DNA of 64,000 bases from Pseudomonas fluorescens (GTDB taxonomy: Bacteria; Pseudomonadota; Gammaproteobacteria; Pseudomonadales; Pseudomonadaceae). Shown piece after piece: positions 1 to 9,208 of the stretch. Made by a program: the position numbers and the translations under genes. Numbering within the stretch: the first letter of the stretch is position 1; the number at the start of each line of letters is the position of its first letter. The stretch lies in NCBI RefSeq assembly GCF_902498195.1, contig NZ_CABVIY010000006.1, forward strand, positions 248,001 through 312,000, given 5' to 3'. The notes beneath the pieces are model-generated. The model ran no database searches. It saw only the letters and a program-made list of their open reading frames with translations, and was not told where the DNA came from.

Positions 1-551
1 AGCGCCAGACCGGGCACATCTATCGCAGTCTGTCGCACCCGTTCGGCCGCCCGACCGTGTTGCGCGAACGTGATGCGCTGATTGGCGTCGGCAAGCTGGG
101 TGTTCGTGTCCCGGAAATCGTTTTCTGCGGTGCACAGCGCGACCCGGTGCATAAATGGCGCGCCTTGCTGGTGACCAAGTCACTGGACGGCTTTTTGGAA
201 TTGGAACACTGGTACGCCGCTGGCGCTCGCGAGCGTCACGGTGAAGCCATACACGACCGATTGCTGAAGGAATTGGCCGACAACCTGGCGCGCATGCACA
301 AGGGTCGTTGGCAGCACAGTTGCCTCTATATCAAGCATGTGTTCGTCCGTGTGACGGGCGAAGGTGAGGCGGCCAGGGTCGAGGTCGCCCTGATCGATCT
401 GGAGAAATGCCGGCAGCGTTTGAGCGCACGGCAAGCGGCGGCCCATGACATGAAGCAGCTGCGCCGCCACTCGTCGTTCAGCCCGACGGATTGGGGAAAA
501 CTCGTCTATTTTTATAAGACGGCGTTTGGCAGCGCTATCAAAGGTTTATAG
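1..551 (+). CDS. inaA: InaA/WaaP-family lipopolysaccharide kinase-like protein (5' end outside window)
   Basis: The reading frame is open from base 3 to the stop at 549-551, so only the C-terminal part (about 182 residues) is present. Kinase-like features of the InaA/Kdo-kinase family are visible: a lysine-region equivalent near RPTVLRERDAL, the catalytic-loop-like stretch LYIKHVFV, and a metal-binding IDLEKCR segment equivalent to the kinase DFG. Family members phosphorylate LPS core sugars or are related stress proteins; the substrate here is not known. It ends two bases before the next gene. In P. aeruginosa inaA (PA4378) lies close to mexVW, which supports the assignment. Confidence 0.8.
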   Translation, partial: RQTGHIYRSLSHPFGRPTVLRERDALIGVGKLGVRVPEIVFCGAQRDPVHKWRALLVTKSLDGFLELEHWYAAGARERHGEAIHDRLLKELADNLARMHKGRWQHSCLYIKHVFVRVTGEGEAARVEVALIDLEKCRQRLSARQAAAHDMKQLRRHSSFSPTDWGKLVYFYKTAFGSAIKGL

Positions 552-553
552 CA

Positions 554-778
554 ATGAAACTCGAAGTTGCGCGAGGTTTGTTTTTAGTAGGAGCCTTGGC
601 AGTTGCTTCACTTGCGGTGGCGGCTTGGGAGCAGCCACGCACACAAGTTTTGACTTCAGGGAGTGGCGATCATTGCCCGTTGCCACGGGTCGCCAAGGCA
701 TCCGTGGCTAGTCAGCCCGATCATGATTTATTGCTGTTCATCTTCGGACTGTCTCAAGGAATGAGGCCGCAAAGTTGA
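554..778 (+). CDS. Small hypothetical membrane or exported protein
   Basis: A 74-residue protein. It starts with a short basic segment and a hydrophobic stretch (residues about 8-24, GLFLVGALAVASLAVAAW) that can be a signal anchor or signal peptide, followed by a polar tail and a second short hydrophobic run (LLLFIFGL). The start lies two bases after the kinase stop, so the two are probably co-transcribed, and a strong terminator follows at 801-826. I recognise no domain and assign no function. Confidence 0.6.
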   Translation: MKLEVARGLFLVGALAVASLAVAAWEQPRTQVLTSGSGDHCPLPRVAKASVASQPDHDLLLFIFGLSQGMRPQS

Positions 779-800
779 AAAGATTGAAGCCCAAATAAAA

Positions 801-826
801 GGCCTCGCAAACGCGAGGCCTTTTTT
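801..826 (+). terminator. Rho-independent terminator of the kinase operon
   Basis: Perfect 8-bp stem GGCCTCGC/GCGAGGCC with an AAAC loop, followed by six T. It sits 22 bases after the stop of the small membrane protein. Confidence 0.9.
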
Positions 827-857
827 GTTGCGCGATTTCAGATGTACAGAAATCCAG

Positions 858-947
858 TGTGGGAGCGGGCTTGCTCGCGAAAGTGCTGGATCAATCGACA
901 TATTCTTTGAACATTCGACCGCTTTCGCGAGCAAGCCCGCTCCCACA
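858..947. repeat. REP pair (inverted), GGGAGCGGGC family
   Basis: Two perfectly complementary 26-bp arms at 858-883 and 922-947 (core GGGAGCGGGCTTGCTCGCGA) separated by 38 bases. It lies just past the mexW stop, between convergent genes, where it can also act as an mRNA-stabilising or terminating hairpin. Confidence 0.9.
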
Positions 948-952
948 TTGGA

Positions 953-3900
953 TCAGTGTTGTTCCTCAGGTTTGTCGGGTTTCGCCAGCAGGGTGTACAC
1001 GCACGGCAACACGAACAATGTGAACAGCGTGCCGATCGACATGCCCGTCGCGATCACCGTACCGATATCGAACCGGCTGACCGCGCCCGCCCCCGTGGCG
1101 ATGATCAGCGGCACCATGCCGAACACCATTGCGGCGGTCGTCATCAGTACCGGGCGCAGGCGAATGGACGCGGCTTCCTCCACGGCTTCGCGCGGTGTCA
1201 GCCCTTTGTCCTTGCGCAACTGGTTGGCGAACTCGACGATCAGGATCCCGTGCTTGCTGATCAGCCCGATCAAGGTCACCAGCCCGACCTGGGTGTAGAT
1301 GTTCATGCTCGACCAGCCGAGAAACAGTGGCAGCAGTGCGCCGCAAATCGACAGCGGCACGGTGACCAGAATGACCAGCGGATCGCGGAAACTCTCGAAC
1401 TGTGCCGCCAGCACCAGGAAGATAATCGCCAATGCCAAGGCAAAGGTGACCCACAGCGCGCTGCCTTCCTGCACGTATTGCCGCGACGCGCCGGCGTAGT
1501 CAACGGCAAATCCCGTCGGTGCCTCTTCACGGGCGATCTGGCGCACGGTGTCGATCGCTTCCCCCATGCTGACCAGCGGCACCCCGGACAGAATGGCCGA
1601 GTTGAGTTGCTGGAACTGGTTCAATTGCCGGGGGCGCGCCCGGTCGGTCACGGTAATCAGGGTCGACAGGGCCAGCAGTTCACCCTTGGTGTTCCTGACG
1701 TAGTAATTGTTCAGCCAGTCCGGGTTATCCCGGAACTGTCGTTCGACCTGGGCAATCACTTTGTAACTGCGGCCTTCAATGGTGAAACGGTTGATCTCCG
1801 CTTCGCCCAGCAAGGTCGCCAGCGTACCGCCCAGGTCCTGCATCGAAACGCCCATTTGCGCGGCCTTGGCGCGATCGATGTCCACCACCACTTCAGGCTT
1901 GTCGAACGCCAGGTCGACGTCGACAAAGGCGAACTTGCCGGACTCCATTGCGCGTTTTTTAACCCGGTCCATCACTTGCAGCAGCAACTCGTAATCGTTG
2001 GCGGTGTTGATCACGAACTGGAATGGCAGGCCCTCGCCAGTCCCCGGCAAGGACGGCAGGTTGAAGCCGAAAACCTGCAGACCCGGGATGCCTTCGAGCT
2101 TGGCCTGGACGTCGGGCAGGATCTGCATCTGCGTCCGGTCCCGTTCATTCCAGGGTTTGAGCAGGAAACCACCGATGCCCGATTGCACGCCGTTGAAACC
2201 GTTGATCTGGAACGAGGAGTAGTACTCGGGAAATGCCTTGAAGATCGAGATGAATTCGTCTGTGTAGGTGTTCAGGTAGTCGAGGTTGGTCGGTTGCGGG
2301 GCGTTGGCCAGCATGAAAATGATGCCCTGGTCCTCATCCGGCGCCAGTTCCGACTTGGTGAACTTGAGCAGCACCGGGATCAGGCATAGCACGATGATGG
2401 CGAATACCAGCACCACCGGCCGGGTATTGAGCGTGCCGTGCAACATCTGTTGATAACGGCGCTTGAGGCTTTCGAAAATCAGGTCCAGTCGATGCGCCAG
2501 GCCGCTGGGATTCTCATCATGGCGCAGCAGGAAGGCGCACATCATCGGCGACAGGGTCAGGGCGACGACGCCCGAGATCACTACGGCACCGGCCAGGGTC
2601 AGGGCGAACTCCTTGAACAGCGCCCCGGTCAGCCCCGTCAGGAAGCCGATCGGCGCATACACCGCCGCCAGGGTGATGGTCATCGATACCACCGGCATGG
2701 CGATTTCCCGGGCTCCTTCGATGGCGGCGTCCAGCGGCGTCTTGCCCTCCTCGATGTGACGGTGGATGTTTTCCACCACCACGATCGCATCGTCCACCAC
2801 CAGGCCGATGGCCAGCACCATCGCCAGCAGGGTCAGCAGGTTGATCGAGTAGCCCATCATCTGCATGAAGAACATCACGCCGATCATCGACAGCGGGATG
2901 GTGACCACCGGGATCACCACCGAGCGCAGCGCGCCGAGGAACAGGAACACCACCACGATCACGATCAACACCGCTTCGAACAGGGTTTTCACCACTTCGT
3001 CGATCGAGGCCTGGATGAACAGCGTGGCGTCGTAGGCGATTTCACCCTTGAGGTTGGGCGGCAGCTGGGCTTCAAGGTCGGGCATGATCTTGCGCACTTC
3101 CTTGATCACGTCCAGCGGGTTGGCGGCGGGCGTGGCCTTGATGCCGATGTACACCGAGGGCGTGCCGCCGAAGGAGCTGATGGTGTCGTAGTTTTCCGCG
3201 CCCATCTCGACCCGCGCGACGTCACGCAGCAGCACGCGACTGTCGCCATCGACCTTGAGCGGGATGGCGGCAAAGGCTTCGGCGGATTTCAACTCGGTGT
3301 TGGCGTTGATGCTGGTGACCACGTACTCGCCTTTTACCTCGCCGGCGGCCGAGAGGAAGTTGTACTGGCGCACCGCGTTGGTCACGTCGCTGGCGCTCAG
3401 GCCGAATCCGGCGAGCTTCACCGGGTCCAGCCACAGGCGCATGGCGAAGACCTGGTTGCCGAGAATCTCGGCTTCGGCCATGCCCGGCAGGGTCGCCAGT
3501 TTCGGCTGGATCACCCGCGACAGGTAATCAGTGATCTGCGGGTTGCTCAGCTCCTTGCTGAAGAAACTGATGTACATCAGCGCCGAAGCGTCGGCGGCCT
3601 CCTTGCTCAGGACCGGGTCCTCGGCGTCCTGGGGCAGCTGGTTCTTGACCTCGTTGGCCTTGGCCAGCAGTTCGGTGAACAGGCGGTCGCTGTTGGCGCC
3701 GATGCGCGCGTAAATCGAGATCACCGAGAAGTTCTGGCGACTGACCGAGGTCATGTAGTCGATGCCCTCGGCGCTGGCCAGGCTCTGTTGCATCGGCTGG
3801 GTGATGTAGCCCTGGATGGTTTCCGCGTTGGCCCCGGGGTAGGCGGTGGTCACCGTGATCAGGGCGTTTTCCATTTGCGGGTATTGGCGCAGCGGCAACT

Positions 3901-3991
3901 TGCTCCAGGCCTGGAAACCCAGCAGCACGATCAGCAGGCTCACCACGGTGGCGAGCACCGGACGGCGGATGAACGGATCAGTAAAAGCCAT
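953..3991 (-). CDS. mexW: RND multidrug efflux transporter, MexW-like
   Basis: Inner-membrane proton/drug antiporter of the HAE1 RND family, 1012 residues, the normal length. The sequence shows the N-terminal helix after MAFTDPFIRRPVLATVVSLL, two large periplasmic loops, and the TM4 proton-relay motif LVVDDAIVVVEN with the paired aspartates. The second-half helices are also visible (e.g. IFLVLAAQFESFRDPLVILV). It is the second gene after the adaptor, with 14 bases between them. No outer-membrane channel gene is nearby, so it probably uses a shared OprM-type channel, as MexVW does in P. aeruginosa. The mexW (PA4375) name rests on family resemblance plus position beside the icmP cluster; other HAE1 pumps are similar. 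Confidence 0.88.
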   Translation of the reverse strand: MAFTDPFIRRPVLATVVSLLIVLLGFQAWSKLPLRQYPQMENALITVTTAYPGANAETIQGYITQPMQQSLASAEGIDYMTSVSRQNFSVISIYARIGANSDRLFTELLAKANEVKNQLPQDAEDPVLSKEAADASALMYISFFSKELSNPQITDYLSRVIQPKLATLPGMAEAEILGNQVFAMRLWLDPVKLAGFGLSASDVTNAVRQYNFLSAAGEVKGEYVVTSINANTELKSAEAFAAIPLKVDGDSRVLLRDVARVEMGAENYDTISSFGGTPSVYIGIKATPAANPLDVIKEVRKIMPDLEAQLPPNLKGEIAYDATLFIQASIDEVVKTLFEAVLIVIVVVFLFLGALRSVVIPVVTIPLSMIGVMFFMQMMGYSINLLTLLAMVLAIGLVVDDAIVVVENIHRHIEEGKTPLDAAIEGAREIAMPVVSMTITLAAVYAPIGFLTGLTGALFKEFALTLAGAVVISGVVALTLSPMMCAFLLRHDENPSGLAHRLDLIFESLKRRYQQMLHGTLNTRPVVLVFAIIVLCLIPVLLKFTKSELAPDEDQGIIFMLANAPQPTNLDYLNTYTDEFISIFKAFPEYYSSFQINGFNGVQSGIGGFLLKPWNERDRTQMQILPDVQAKLEGIPGLQVFGFNLPSLPGTGEGLPFQFVINTANDYELLLQVMDRVKKRAMESGKFAFVDVDLAFDKPEVVVDIDRAKAAQMGVSMQDLGGTLATLLGEAEINRFTIEGRSYKVIAQVERQFRDNPDWLNNYYVRNTKGELLALSTLITVTDRARPRQLNQFQQLNSAILSGVPLVSMGEAIDTVRQIAREEAPTGFAVDYAGASRQYVQEGSALWVTFALALAIIFLVLAAQFESFRDPLVILVTVPLSICGALLPLFLGWSSMNIYTQVGLVTLIGLISKHGILIVEFANQLRKDKGLTPREAVEEAASIRLRPVLMTTAAMVFGMVPLIIATGAGAVSRFDIGTVIATGMSIGTLFTLFVLPCVYTLLAKPDKPEEQH

Positions 3992-4005
3992 GGTGGGTTC
4001 CTTGA

Positions 4006-5154
4006 TCAGTCAGCGCGCGGCTGGCCGTTCTGTTCGGGCAAAGTCTTGTCGTCGCTGATTGCGATGTGCGCACCGTTGTCCAGCTTGATCTGGCCGGCGG
4101 TGACCACCGTTTCGCCTTTTTGCACGCCTTTGGTAATGATCACCTTGGCATCGCGGCGTTCGCCGGTTTCGACAAAACGTCGCTCGGCGACCAGGACCGG
4201 CTGGCCCTTGTCGTCTTTTTCCAGGCTGCCGTCTTCGGCTTTCTTCTGGCTGGCGACGTAGACCGAGTTGCCGTACAGCGTGTAGGTGATGGCGCTTTCC
4301 GGCACGACGATGCGCGGCTGCGGGTCGGGCAAAAGGACCTGAAGGCTGGCGAACATGCCCGGCAGCAGCTTGCCATCAGGGTTGGCCAGGGTGGCGCGCA
4401 CTTGCACGTTGCGCGTGCTGTTCTCGACCTTGGGGTTGATCGCACTGAGGGTGCCGGGGAATTCTTGCCCCGGATACGCCGCGACAATGATCTGCACCGG
4501 CTGGCCGACGGCAATCTTCGGGACCGACTGCTCGGGCACGAAAAAATCCACATAGAGGCTGCTGAGGTCTTGCAGGGTGGCAATCATGGTGCCGGTGGCC
4601 ACGTAGTCGCCGACGTCCACCTGACGAATGCCGATGGTCCCGCTGAAGGGCGCGAGGATGCTTTTCTTGCCCAGCGCAGCCTTGAGCTGATTGACCGTGG
4701 CCTTGCTTTTCTTCAGCACTGCCGAGAGCCGGTCGAACTCGCCCTTGGAAATGGCCTGGCTGCCGACCAGTTGGCTGCCGCGACCGTAATCGACCTGGGC
4801 CAGGCCGAGGTCGGCCAGGGCGGTTTCGAGCAAGGCGCTTTCCACGGCGCTGTCGAGCCGGACGATGGGCTGGCCGGCCTTGACCTTCTGCCCGGACTCG
4901 AACTGCACGTCTATGACGGTGCCATCGGTCTCCAGGCTCAGGTCCACGCCTTGAAGGGCCTTGAGCGTGCCTACCGTCGGCAGGCGCGCTTGCCACGGCT
5001 GTTCGGTGGCCGTGGCCACAGCGACGCTGATCGGCGGTTTCGGCGCGGAAAAGCCCTGGATCATCGTGTAGATGGAGAAGGCTTTATACCCGGCCAGCAC
5101 CAGTACGATCAGTAGCACAACACCCAACATGATCAGCATGCGGCGACGCAGCAT
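4006..5154 (-). CDS. mexV: RND efflux periplasmic adaptor (membrane fusion protein), MexV-like
   Basis: HlyD-type adaptor joining the RND pump to an outer-membrane channel; 382 residues. The chosen ATG (MLRRRMLIML) is preceded by AAGGAACTGGAAAT and gives an N-terminal membrane anchor (residues about 5-25); an upstream in-frame start at 5232 has no good ribosome site. Domains in order: anchor, first lipoyl half (VDLSLETDGTVIDVQFESGQKVKAGQPIVRLD), helical hairpin (about 105-160), second lipoyl half (ILAPFSGTIGIRQVDVGDYV), beta-barrel and membrane-proximal domain. First gene of the mexVW operon; no local regulator gene is seen. Confidence 0.88.
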   Translation of the reverse strand: MLRRRMLIMLGVVLLIVLVLAGYKAFSIYTMIQGFSAPKPPISVAVATATEQPWQARLPTVGTLKALQGVDLSLETDGTVIDVQFESGQKVKAGQPIVRLDSAVESALLETALADLGLAQVDYGRGSQLVGSQAISKGEFDRLSAVLKKSKATVNQLKAALGKKSILAPFSGTIGIRQVDVGDYVATGTMIATLQDLSSLYVDFFVPEQSVPKIAVGQPVQIIVAAYPGQEFPGTLSAINPKVENSTRNVQVRATLANPDGKLLPGMFASLQVLLPDPQPRIVVPESAITYTLYGNSVYVASQKKAEDGSLEKDDKGQPVLVAERRFVETGERRDAKVIITKGVQKGETVVTAGQIKLDNGAHIAISDDKTLPEQNGQPRAD

Positions 5155-5255
5155 ATTTCCAGTTCCTTGGAGAAAATCAGGCGAGACAGTGGGGCACATT
5201 ACCGCGAGTGGGAAGGGGAATCCAACTGGCACTTTTCACAGGCCCGCGCCAACGC

Positions 5256-5346
5256 TGTAGGAGCGAAGCTTGCTCGCGAAGGCGGTATGTCAGTCAACAC
5301 GATGTTGAACGTGCGGCCGTCTTCGCGAGCAAGCTACGCTCCTACA
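5256..5346. repeat. REP pair (inverted), mixed TAGGAGCG family
   Basis: Arms of about 26 bases at 5256-5281 (TGTAGGAGCGAAGCTTGCTC...) and 5321-5346 are nearly complementary, with a roughly 40-base spacer. It lies between the mexV promoter region and the DUF1513 stop. Confidence 0.85.
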
Positions 5347-5359
5347 GAGAGCGAGGTGT

Positions 5360-6457
5360 TCAGATCAGATGCAGGTGGTTGTCCCAGAGCCCTGCCGGTA
5401 GCTCCAGCGGTTTTGCAACAAGGTTTGTCTGGCGGCAATCATAGTACCGGCAACGACCCTGACCCGAGGTCACGACGAACCCATCGGCCACCGCGCCCAC
5501 CCCGGCGCAATCGGCAAGTGGCGCGTCCAGGCGCACTTCGCCGCTGTCCAGGTCCCAGATGAAAAAGCGATTGCCCCGTGACGCGGTCAACGCCACCAGG
5601 CGCAAATCGCTGTGCACCGCGACGCTCGCAGTGTAGTGCCCCATCGCCTGCAACTGATGCTCGGGCACCGGGAACGCCACGAAGGGCTGGCCGGGACGCT
5701 TGATCGCCAGCAACTCCGAGTGTTCGTGCGCCGCGCCCATGAATTGCTGGCCGGCGACGATGGTGCCGTCGCTGGCGATGCCCAGGTGGCGCACGCTGTT
5801 CATCTGCTGGGCCAGGGTTTCCTTGCTCAGCAGGGTGCCGTCGCGCTGCATCAGCACCAGGCTCGGTTCCATGGCGTTGAGGTTCATCTCGACGCGGCTC
5901 TCAGCCTCGGTACGAATCCCGCCGTTGGCCACCACCAGGGTTTCGCCATCGGGCATCCACGACACCTGATGCGGGCCGATGCCGTGGGTGGAGATCTCGC
6001 CGCTGTGCACCAGCCGCTCGCCTTCGAACCTGTACACGCCGAGCAGGCCGCGGCCCGGGTCGGTGGTGTCGTTCTCGGTGGCATACAGCCATTCACCGCT
6101 CTGGTGAATCACCGCGTGACCGTAGAAATGCCGGTTCGGCTTCGACGTCACGGTTTGCAGCAACTTGCCGTCGCGCAAGTCGATCAGGTAGCTCTCGGTG
6201 CCGGGGCGTCGGGCGACAAACAGCGCGATGGGCAGCGTCGGGTGATTGATGATGTCGTGGCACCGCTGACCGACCTGGGTGGCAAACACCCGGGTGCCAT
6301 CCAGCCGATAGCCGACGGCATAGTGCTTGCCGTCGGAATCGTCCCGCGCCGACAGCAGCAGCGGGCTTTGATCCTTGCGCTTGAACAGCGTCCAGCCGCC
6401 CAGTGTCACTGCTCCCAGCAGCAAACTACCTAAAGTCAGAGCCTGGCGTCGCAGCAT
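5360..6457 (-). CDS. DUF1513 periplasmic beta-propeller-like protein
   Basis: 365 residues. It begins MLRRQALTLGSLLLGAVTLGG, a twin-arginine-like export signal, then repeated beta-strand blades with DGxxL/WD-like turns (e.g. GLLGVYRFEG, DGTIVAGQQFMG, DLDSGEVRLDAPL). DUF1513 proteins travel with imelysin and di-haem oxidoreductase genes in iron-uptake clusters; the molecular role is unknown. I place the start at 6457 because GAGG lies nine bases upstream. An ATG at 6472, overlapping the previous stop as ATGA, is also possible and would add five residues. Last gene of the three-gene unit with the imelysin and di-haem genes (PA4373 position). Confidence 0.82.
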   Translation of the reverse strand: MLRRQALTLGSLLLGAVTLGGWTLFKRKDQSPLLLSARDDSDGKHYAVGYRLDGTRVFATQVGQRCHDIINHPTLPIALFVARRPGTESYLIDLRDGKLLQTVTSKPNRHFYGHAVIHQSGEWLYATENDTTDPGRGLLGVYRFEGERLVHSGEISTHGIGPHQVSWMPDGETLVVANGGIRTEAESRVEMNLNAMEPSLVLMQRDGTLLSKETLAQQMNSVRHLGIASDGTIVAGQQFMGAAHEHSELLAIKRPGQPFVAFPVPEHQLQAMGHYTASVAVHSDLRLVALTASRGNRFFIWDLDSGEVRLDAPLADCAGVGAVADGFVVTSGQGRCRYYDCRQTNLVAKPLELPAGLWDNHLHLI

Positions 6458-6471
6458 GGCAGTCGCCCTCA

Positions 6472-7536
6472 TCAGTCACCGTCGTTGGCGTTGAAGCCCA
6501 GTTGAATGCCCAGCGCCTTGGCCAGTTCGCCTTCGTGCAGGCGGTGGACGACGTTGAGGCTGTCGTAGATGTCGTTGAGTTGCTGGCGACCGGCGTCGTC
6601 GTTGAGCATTTCGGTCAGTGAACGCTGGTTGCTGGCGAACAGTTTCAACGAGGCGGCATAGGCAGCGTCGATCTTGTCGGCCAGGGGTTTCTGCTCGCTT
6701 GGCAACAGGCCGCGAATCCCTTTGTTGTCGACACCTTCCCACACCGTTTTGGCCGCCGCGAGGCTGGCTTCCATACCCGCCAGGGACGACTGGCTACGCC
6801 ATGCGTCGGCCTGGAACGGCTGTGGCACACCCTTGGTCTGGCGACCCATCGGCGTGCCGAGTTTTTTCTTCAGGCTGTCGAGGGCGGTGACTTGCACGCG
6901 CAGCAGGTCGGCGATCGCTTCGTGGGAGTCGGCATAGCGCTGGTTCGGGAACTTGCTCAACTGCGCGAGCATGCCGTCGGTGTTGTTCCAGCCTTTGAGG
7001 ATTTCTTCGGCCAGCTGTTTCTGACGCTCGCCAATGGCGATCAGCAGCGGGCAGTACTTGGCTTTCTGCCCGGCGTTGGCCACGTCAGGCTTGCTGTCGA
7101 ACAGAATGTATTCGTAGGCCGACAGGCCCTGGACCACAACGCTGGACTTGGCCAGCGCCGCGGCGTCGATTTGTGGCTGCGCGGTGACCAGTTGCTCAAC
7201 CTGACGGCCGACGAGGTTTTTCTTGTCTGGCCAGAACTGTACCTGCCAGGCGCGGTTGCCTTCGGCCAGCGGCCCGATCAGCAGCGGTTGCAGCTCGGCC
7301 CAGGCTTTCTGCGCGTGCAGGAAGTCGGCACGGGCGGTGTCGAGGGTTTCCTTGCCTTCGCAGTAGGCGAGGGCGCTGACGGCCAGCTGGCGATCTGCTT
7401 CGACCCAGCGGGTGTAGGTCGGCAGAATCACCGATTTGGCGATGGCCGCCGACGTGACGGCTTGCGGGTCCTGTGGCGAGCAGGCGCCCAGGGCAAGCGC
7501 GGCAAGGCTGGTGAACAACAATTTGGGACGGAACAT
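6472..7536 (-). CDS. Imelysin-family lipoprotein (second paralogue)
   Basis: 354 residues, all-alpha imelysin (peptidase M75-like) protein with a lipoprotein signal, cleavage before Cys in SLAALALGACSPQ. Family members sit in the periplasm and are linked to iron handling. The GxHxxE signature of active imelysins appears here as GLSAYE: the histidine is Ser while the glutamate is kept, so metal binding may be lost or altered. Middle gene of the di-haem/imelysin/DUF1513 unit, 27 bases after the di-haem stop. Position matches PA4371. Confidence 0.85.
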   Translation of the reverse strand: MFRPKLLFTSLAALALGACSPQDPQAVTSAAIAKSVILPTYTRWVEADRQLAVSALAYCEGKETLDTARADFLHAQKAWAELQPLLIGPLAEGNRAWQVQFWPDKKNLVGRQVEQLVTAQPQIDAAALAKSSVVVQGLSAYEYILFDSKPDVANAGQKAKYCPLLIAIGERQKQLAEEILKGWNNTDGMLAQLSKFPNQRYADSHEAIADLLRVQVTALDSLKKKLGTPMGRQTKGVPQPFQADAWRSQSSLAGMEASLAAAKTVWEGVDNKGIRGLLPSEQKPLADKIDAAYAASLKLFASNQRSLTEMLNDDAGRQQLNDIYDSLNVVHRLHEGELAKALGIQLGFNANDGD

Positions 7537-7563
7537 GTCGGGCTCCCGCGGGTGGAATGGGTA

Positions 7564-8991
7564 TTAAAGGGAATTCAAGAACGCCAGCAACGCAGCGCGT
7601 TGCTCGGCATTGAAAGTCAAAACCTGTTGCTGCGCCTTTTTCGCTTCGCCGCCATGCCAGAGCACGGCTTCGAGCAGGTTGCGGGCGCGGCCATCATGCA
7701 AAAACTGTGTGTGGCCACTGACCGCTTCGGTCAAGCCGATGCCCCACAACGGCGGCGTGCGCCAGTCGCGGCCGCCGGCCTGGAATTCAGTGCGGTTGTC
7801 GGCCAGGCCGTCGCCCATGTCGTGCAGCAGCAGATCGCTGTAAGGGCGAATCACTTGATTGGCCAATTCAGGTTCGGCGGCGTTGGCGGCGGTGGTGTAT
7901 TTCGGTGTGTGACAGGACTGGCAACCGGCCTGGTAAAACAGGTTCTTGCCGGCCAGCACTTGCGGCGCGTTGACATCGCGGCGCGCCGGGACGGCGAGGT
8001 TGCGGGTGTAGAACAGCACCAGGCGCAGGATGTTATCGCTGACTTCCGGCTCGCCATCGGGGCCGTTGCCGCTCGGTGCCTGTTTGCAGCCTGTTTGCGC
8101 GTCGGTGCAGTCATCAAAGGGTCTCAGGCGGGTCGTGAGGCCCATGTCACCCGAAAACGCGTGAACATTTTGTTGATTGAGGTCCGGCTGGCCGGCTTTC
8201 CAGCCAAATCGCCCAAGGACGGTTTTCTGCTGGGTGTCATCCCAGACCCCGTTCGGGCGTCCGGCGATACCGTTGTTCTCTTTCGCCTGCGCCTCGGCGT
8301 TCGCCAGGATCGCCGCTTCGGGGATGGCCTCCAGCAGGCCCAGGCCGATCATCGGTGGTGCAACCCGGGCCGAGAAACGGGTGTCGGGGTGCATCGGGCC
8401 ATAGCCCAACTGGGTGATGTTCAAGGTCGGCTTGCGCAACTCGACTTCGGTGCCGTCCTTGAAGCGAACCGGCACCGGCGTGTAATCGACCCGCACCTTG
8501 CCTTCCGGGACGACGCCGGGCACCGCCATGTCCTGGAACTGCCCGCCGTAGACCGGCTCCGGGACGACACCTTGTTGCTCGATGATTTTGGCGTAGGCCG
8601 GGGCATCGGGAATCGACAGGCGCACCAGCATTGACACGGCATTCTGCGCATCCGGTGCCGGCGGGTGGCCGCGGCCATCCTTGATGTGGCAACCCTGGCA
8701 GGCGTTGGTGTTGAACAACGGACCCAGGCCGTCACGGGCGGTGGTGGTCGACGGGGCGATCACCCAGGGATTGCGAAAGAAACTGTTACCGACGCTGAAG
8801 TCCACACGCCGCGAGGGCGGCAGGTTGGCCGATGGCAGGGAGAAGGCGTTCTGATCGGTCTTGCGCACGGTCGTACTGCCCCCGGAGCGGGCCTCACCGG
8901 GTTCGGCCTGGGTAAAACGCGGGGCGTCATCGCAGGCACTCAGGCCCAGGGCCAGCAACAGTGCGGACAAGCGAAGAGGCAGCGGGGGCAT
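7564..8991 (-). CDS. Di-haem oxidoreductase (DUF1111 family) lipoprotein
   Basis: 475 residues. The chosen ATG (MPPLPLRLSALLLALGLSACDD) has AGGA six bases upstream and encodes a lipoprotein signal ending LSAC; a TTG at 9027 would only lengthen the signal. Two c-type haem-binding sites are visible, CQGCH near residue 99 and CQSCH near residue 361, as expected for the thiol-oxidoreductase/DUF1111 family. It probably acts as a periplasmic electron carrier or ferric/ferrous redox partner for the imelysins. A possible Fur site lies upstream at 9052-9070. Position matches PA4372. Confidence 0.87.
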   Translation of the reverse strand: MPPLPLRLSALLLALGLSACDDAPRFTQAEPGEARSGGSTTVRKTDQNAFSLPSANLPPSRRVDFSVGNSFFRNPWVIAPSTTTARDGLGPLFNTNACQGCHIKDGRGHPPAPDAQNAVSMLVRLSIPDAPAYAKIIEQQGVVPEPVYGGQFQDMAVPGVVPEGKVRVDYTPVPVRFKDGTEVELRKPTLNITQLGYGPMHPDTRFSARVAPPMIGLGLLEAIPEAAILANAEAQAKENNGIAGRPNGVWDDTQQKTVLGRFGWKAGQPDLNQQNVHAFSGDMGLTTRLRPFDDCTDAQTGCKQAPSGNGPDGEPEVSDNILRLVLFYTRNLAVPARRDVNAPQVLAGKNLFYQAGCQSCHTPKYTTAANAAEPELANQVIRPYSDLLLHDMGDGLADNRTEFQAGGRDWRTPPLWGIGLTEAVSGHTQFLHDGRARNLLEAVLWHGGEAKKAQQQVLTFNAEQRAALLAFLNSL

Positions 8992-9051
8992 CAGACATCC
9001 TGCAGTACGTGCAAAACAAGGGCGCAAAGTCTAACAGGGCAGGGGGTTTTG

Positions 9052-9070
9052 AATAAGAGGAATTATCGTT
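9052..9070 (-). promoter_or_regulatory. Possible Fur box upstream of the di-haem oxidoreductase gene
   Basis: On the minus strand AACGATAATTCCTCTTATT matches 13 of 19 positions of the classical Fur consensus AATGATAATCATTATCATT, with an intact GATAAT half. It is about 60 bases before the start. Weaker than the site before icmP; plausible because the cluster is iron-related. Confidence 0.45.
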
Positions 9071-9112
9071 TGCTTGATGTGGGGGCACAATTCATGAATA
9101 CACCACAAACAC

Positions 9113-9142
9113 CTGTGGGAGCGGGCTTGCTCGCTCCCACAG
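9113..9142. repeat. Single short REP hairpin
   Basis: One 11-bp perfect stem (CTGTGGGAGCG/CGCTCCCACAG) with the loop GGCTTGCT. It looks like a REP pair whose arms have been joined with loss of the spacer. Confidence 0.75.
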
Positions 9143-9163
9143 TGGCCTGGGTGTGGCGGGTAC

Positions 9164-9190
9164 AAAAAAGGCGACCCGAAGGTCGCCTTT
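9164..9190 (-). terminator. Rho-independent terminator after icmP
   Basis: 10-bp stem AAAGGCGACC/GGTCGCCTTT with a CGAA loop; on the minus strand the stem is followed by a T run. It separates icmP from the three downstream cluster genes, so those may need their own promoter. Confidence 0.88.
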
Positions 9191-9208
9191 CTGTTCAGCC
9201 AGCGTTGA

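Noticed and set aside
2438..4261. 607-residue open frame antisense to mexW
   Set aside because: Composition is Gln/His/Arg-rich shadow translation of a GC-rich gene; mexW has full RND motifs.
6892..8634. 580-residue open frame antisense to the imelysin and di-haem genes
   Set aside because: Crosses two well-supported genes with haem and lipoprotein motifs; no ribosome site or recognisable domain.
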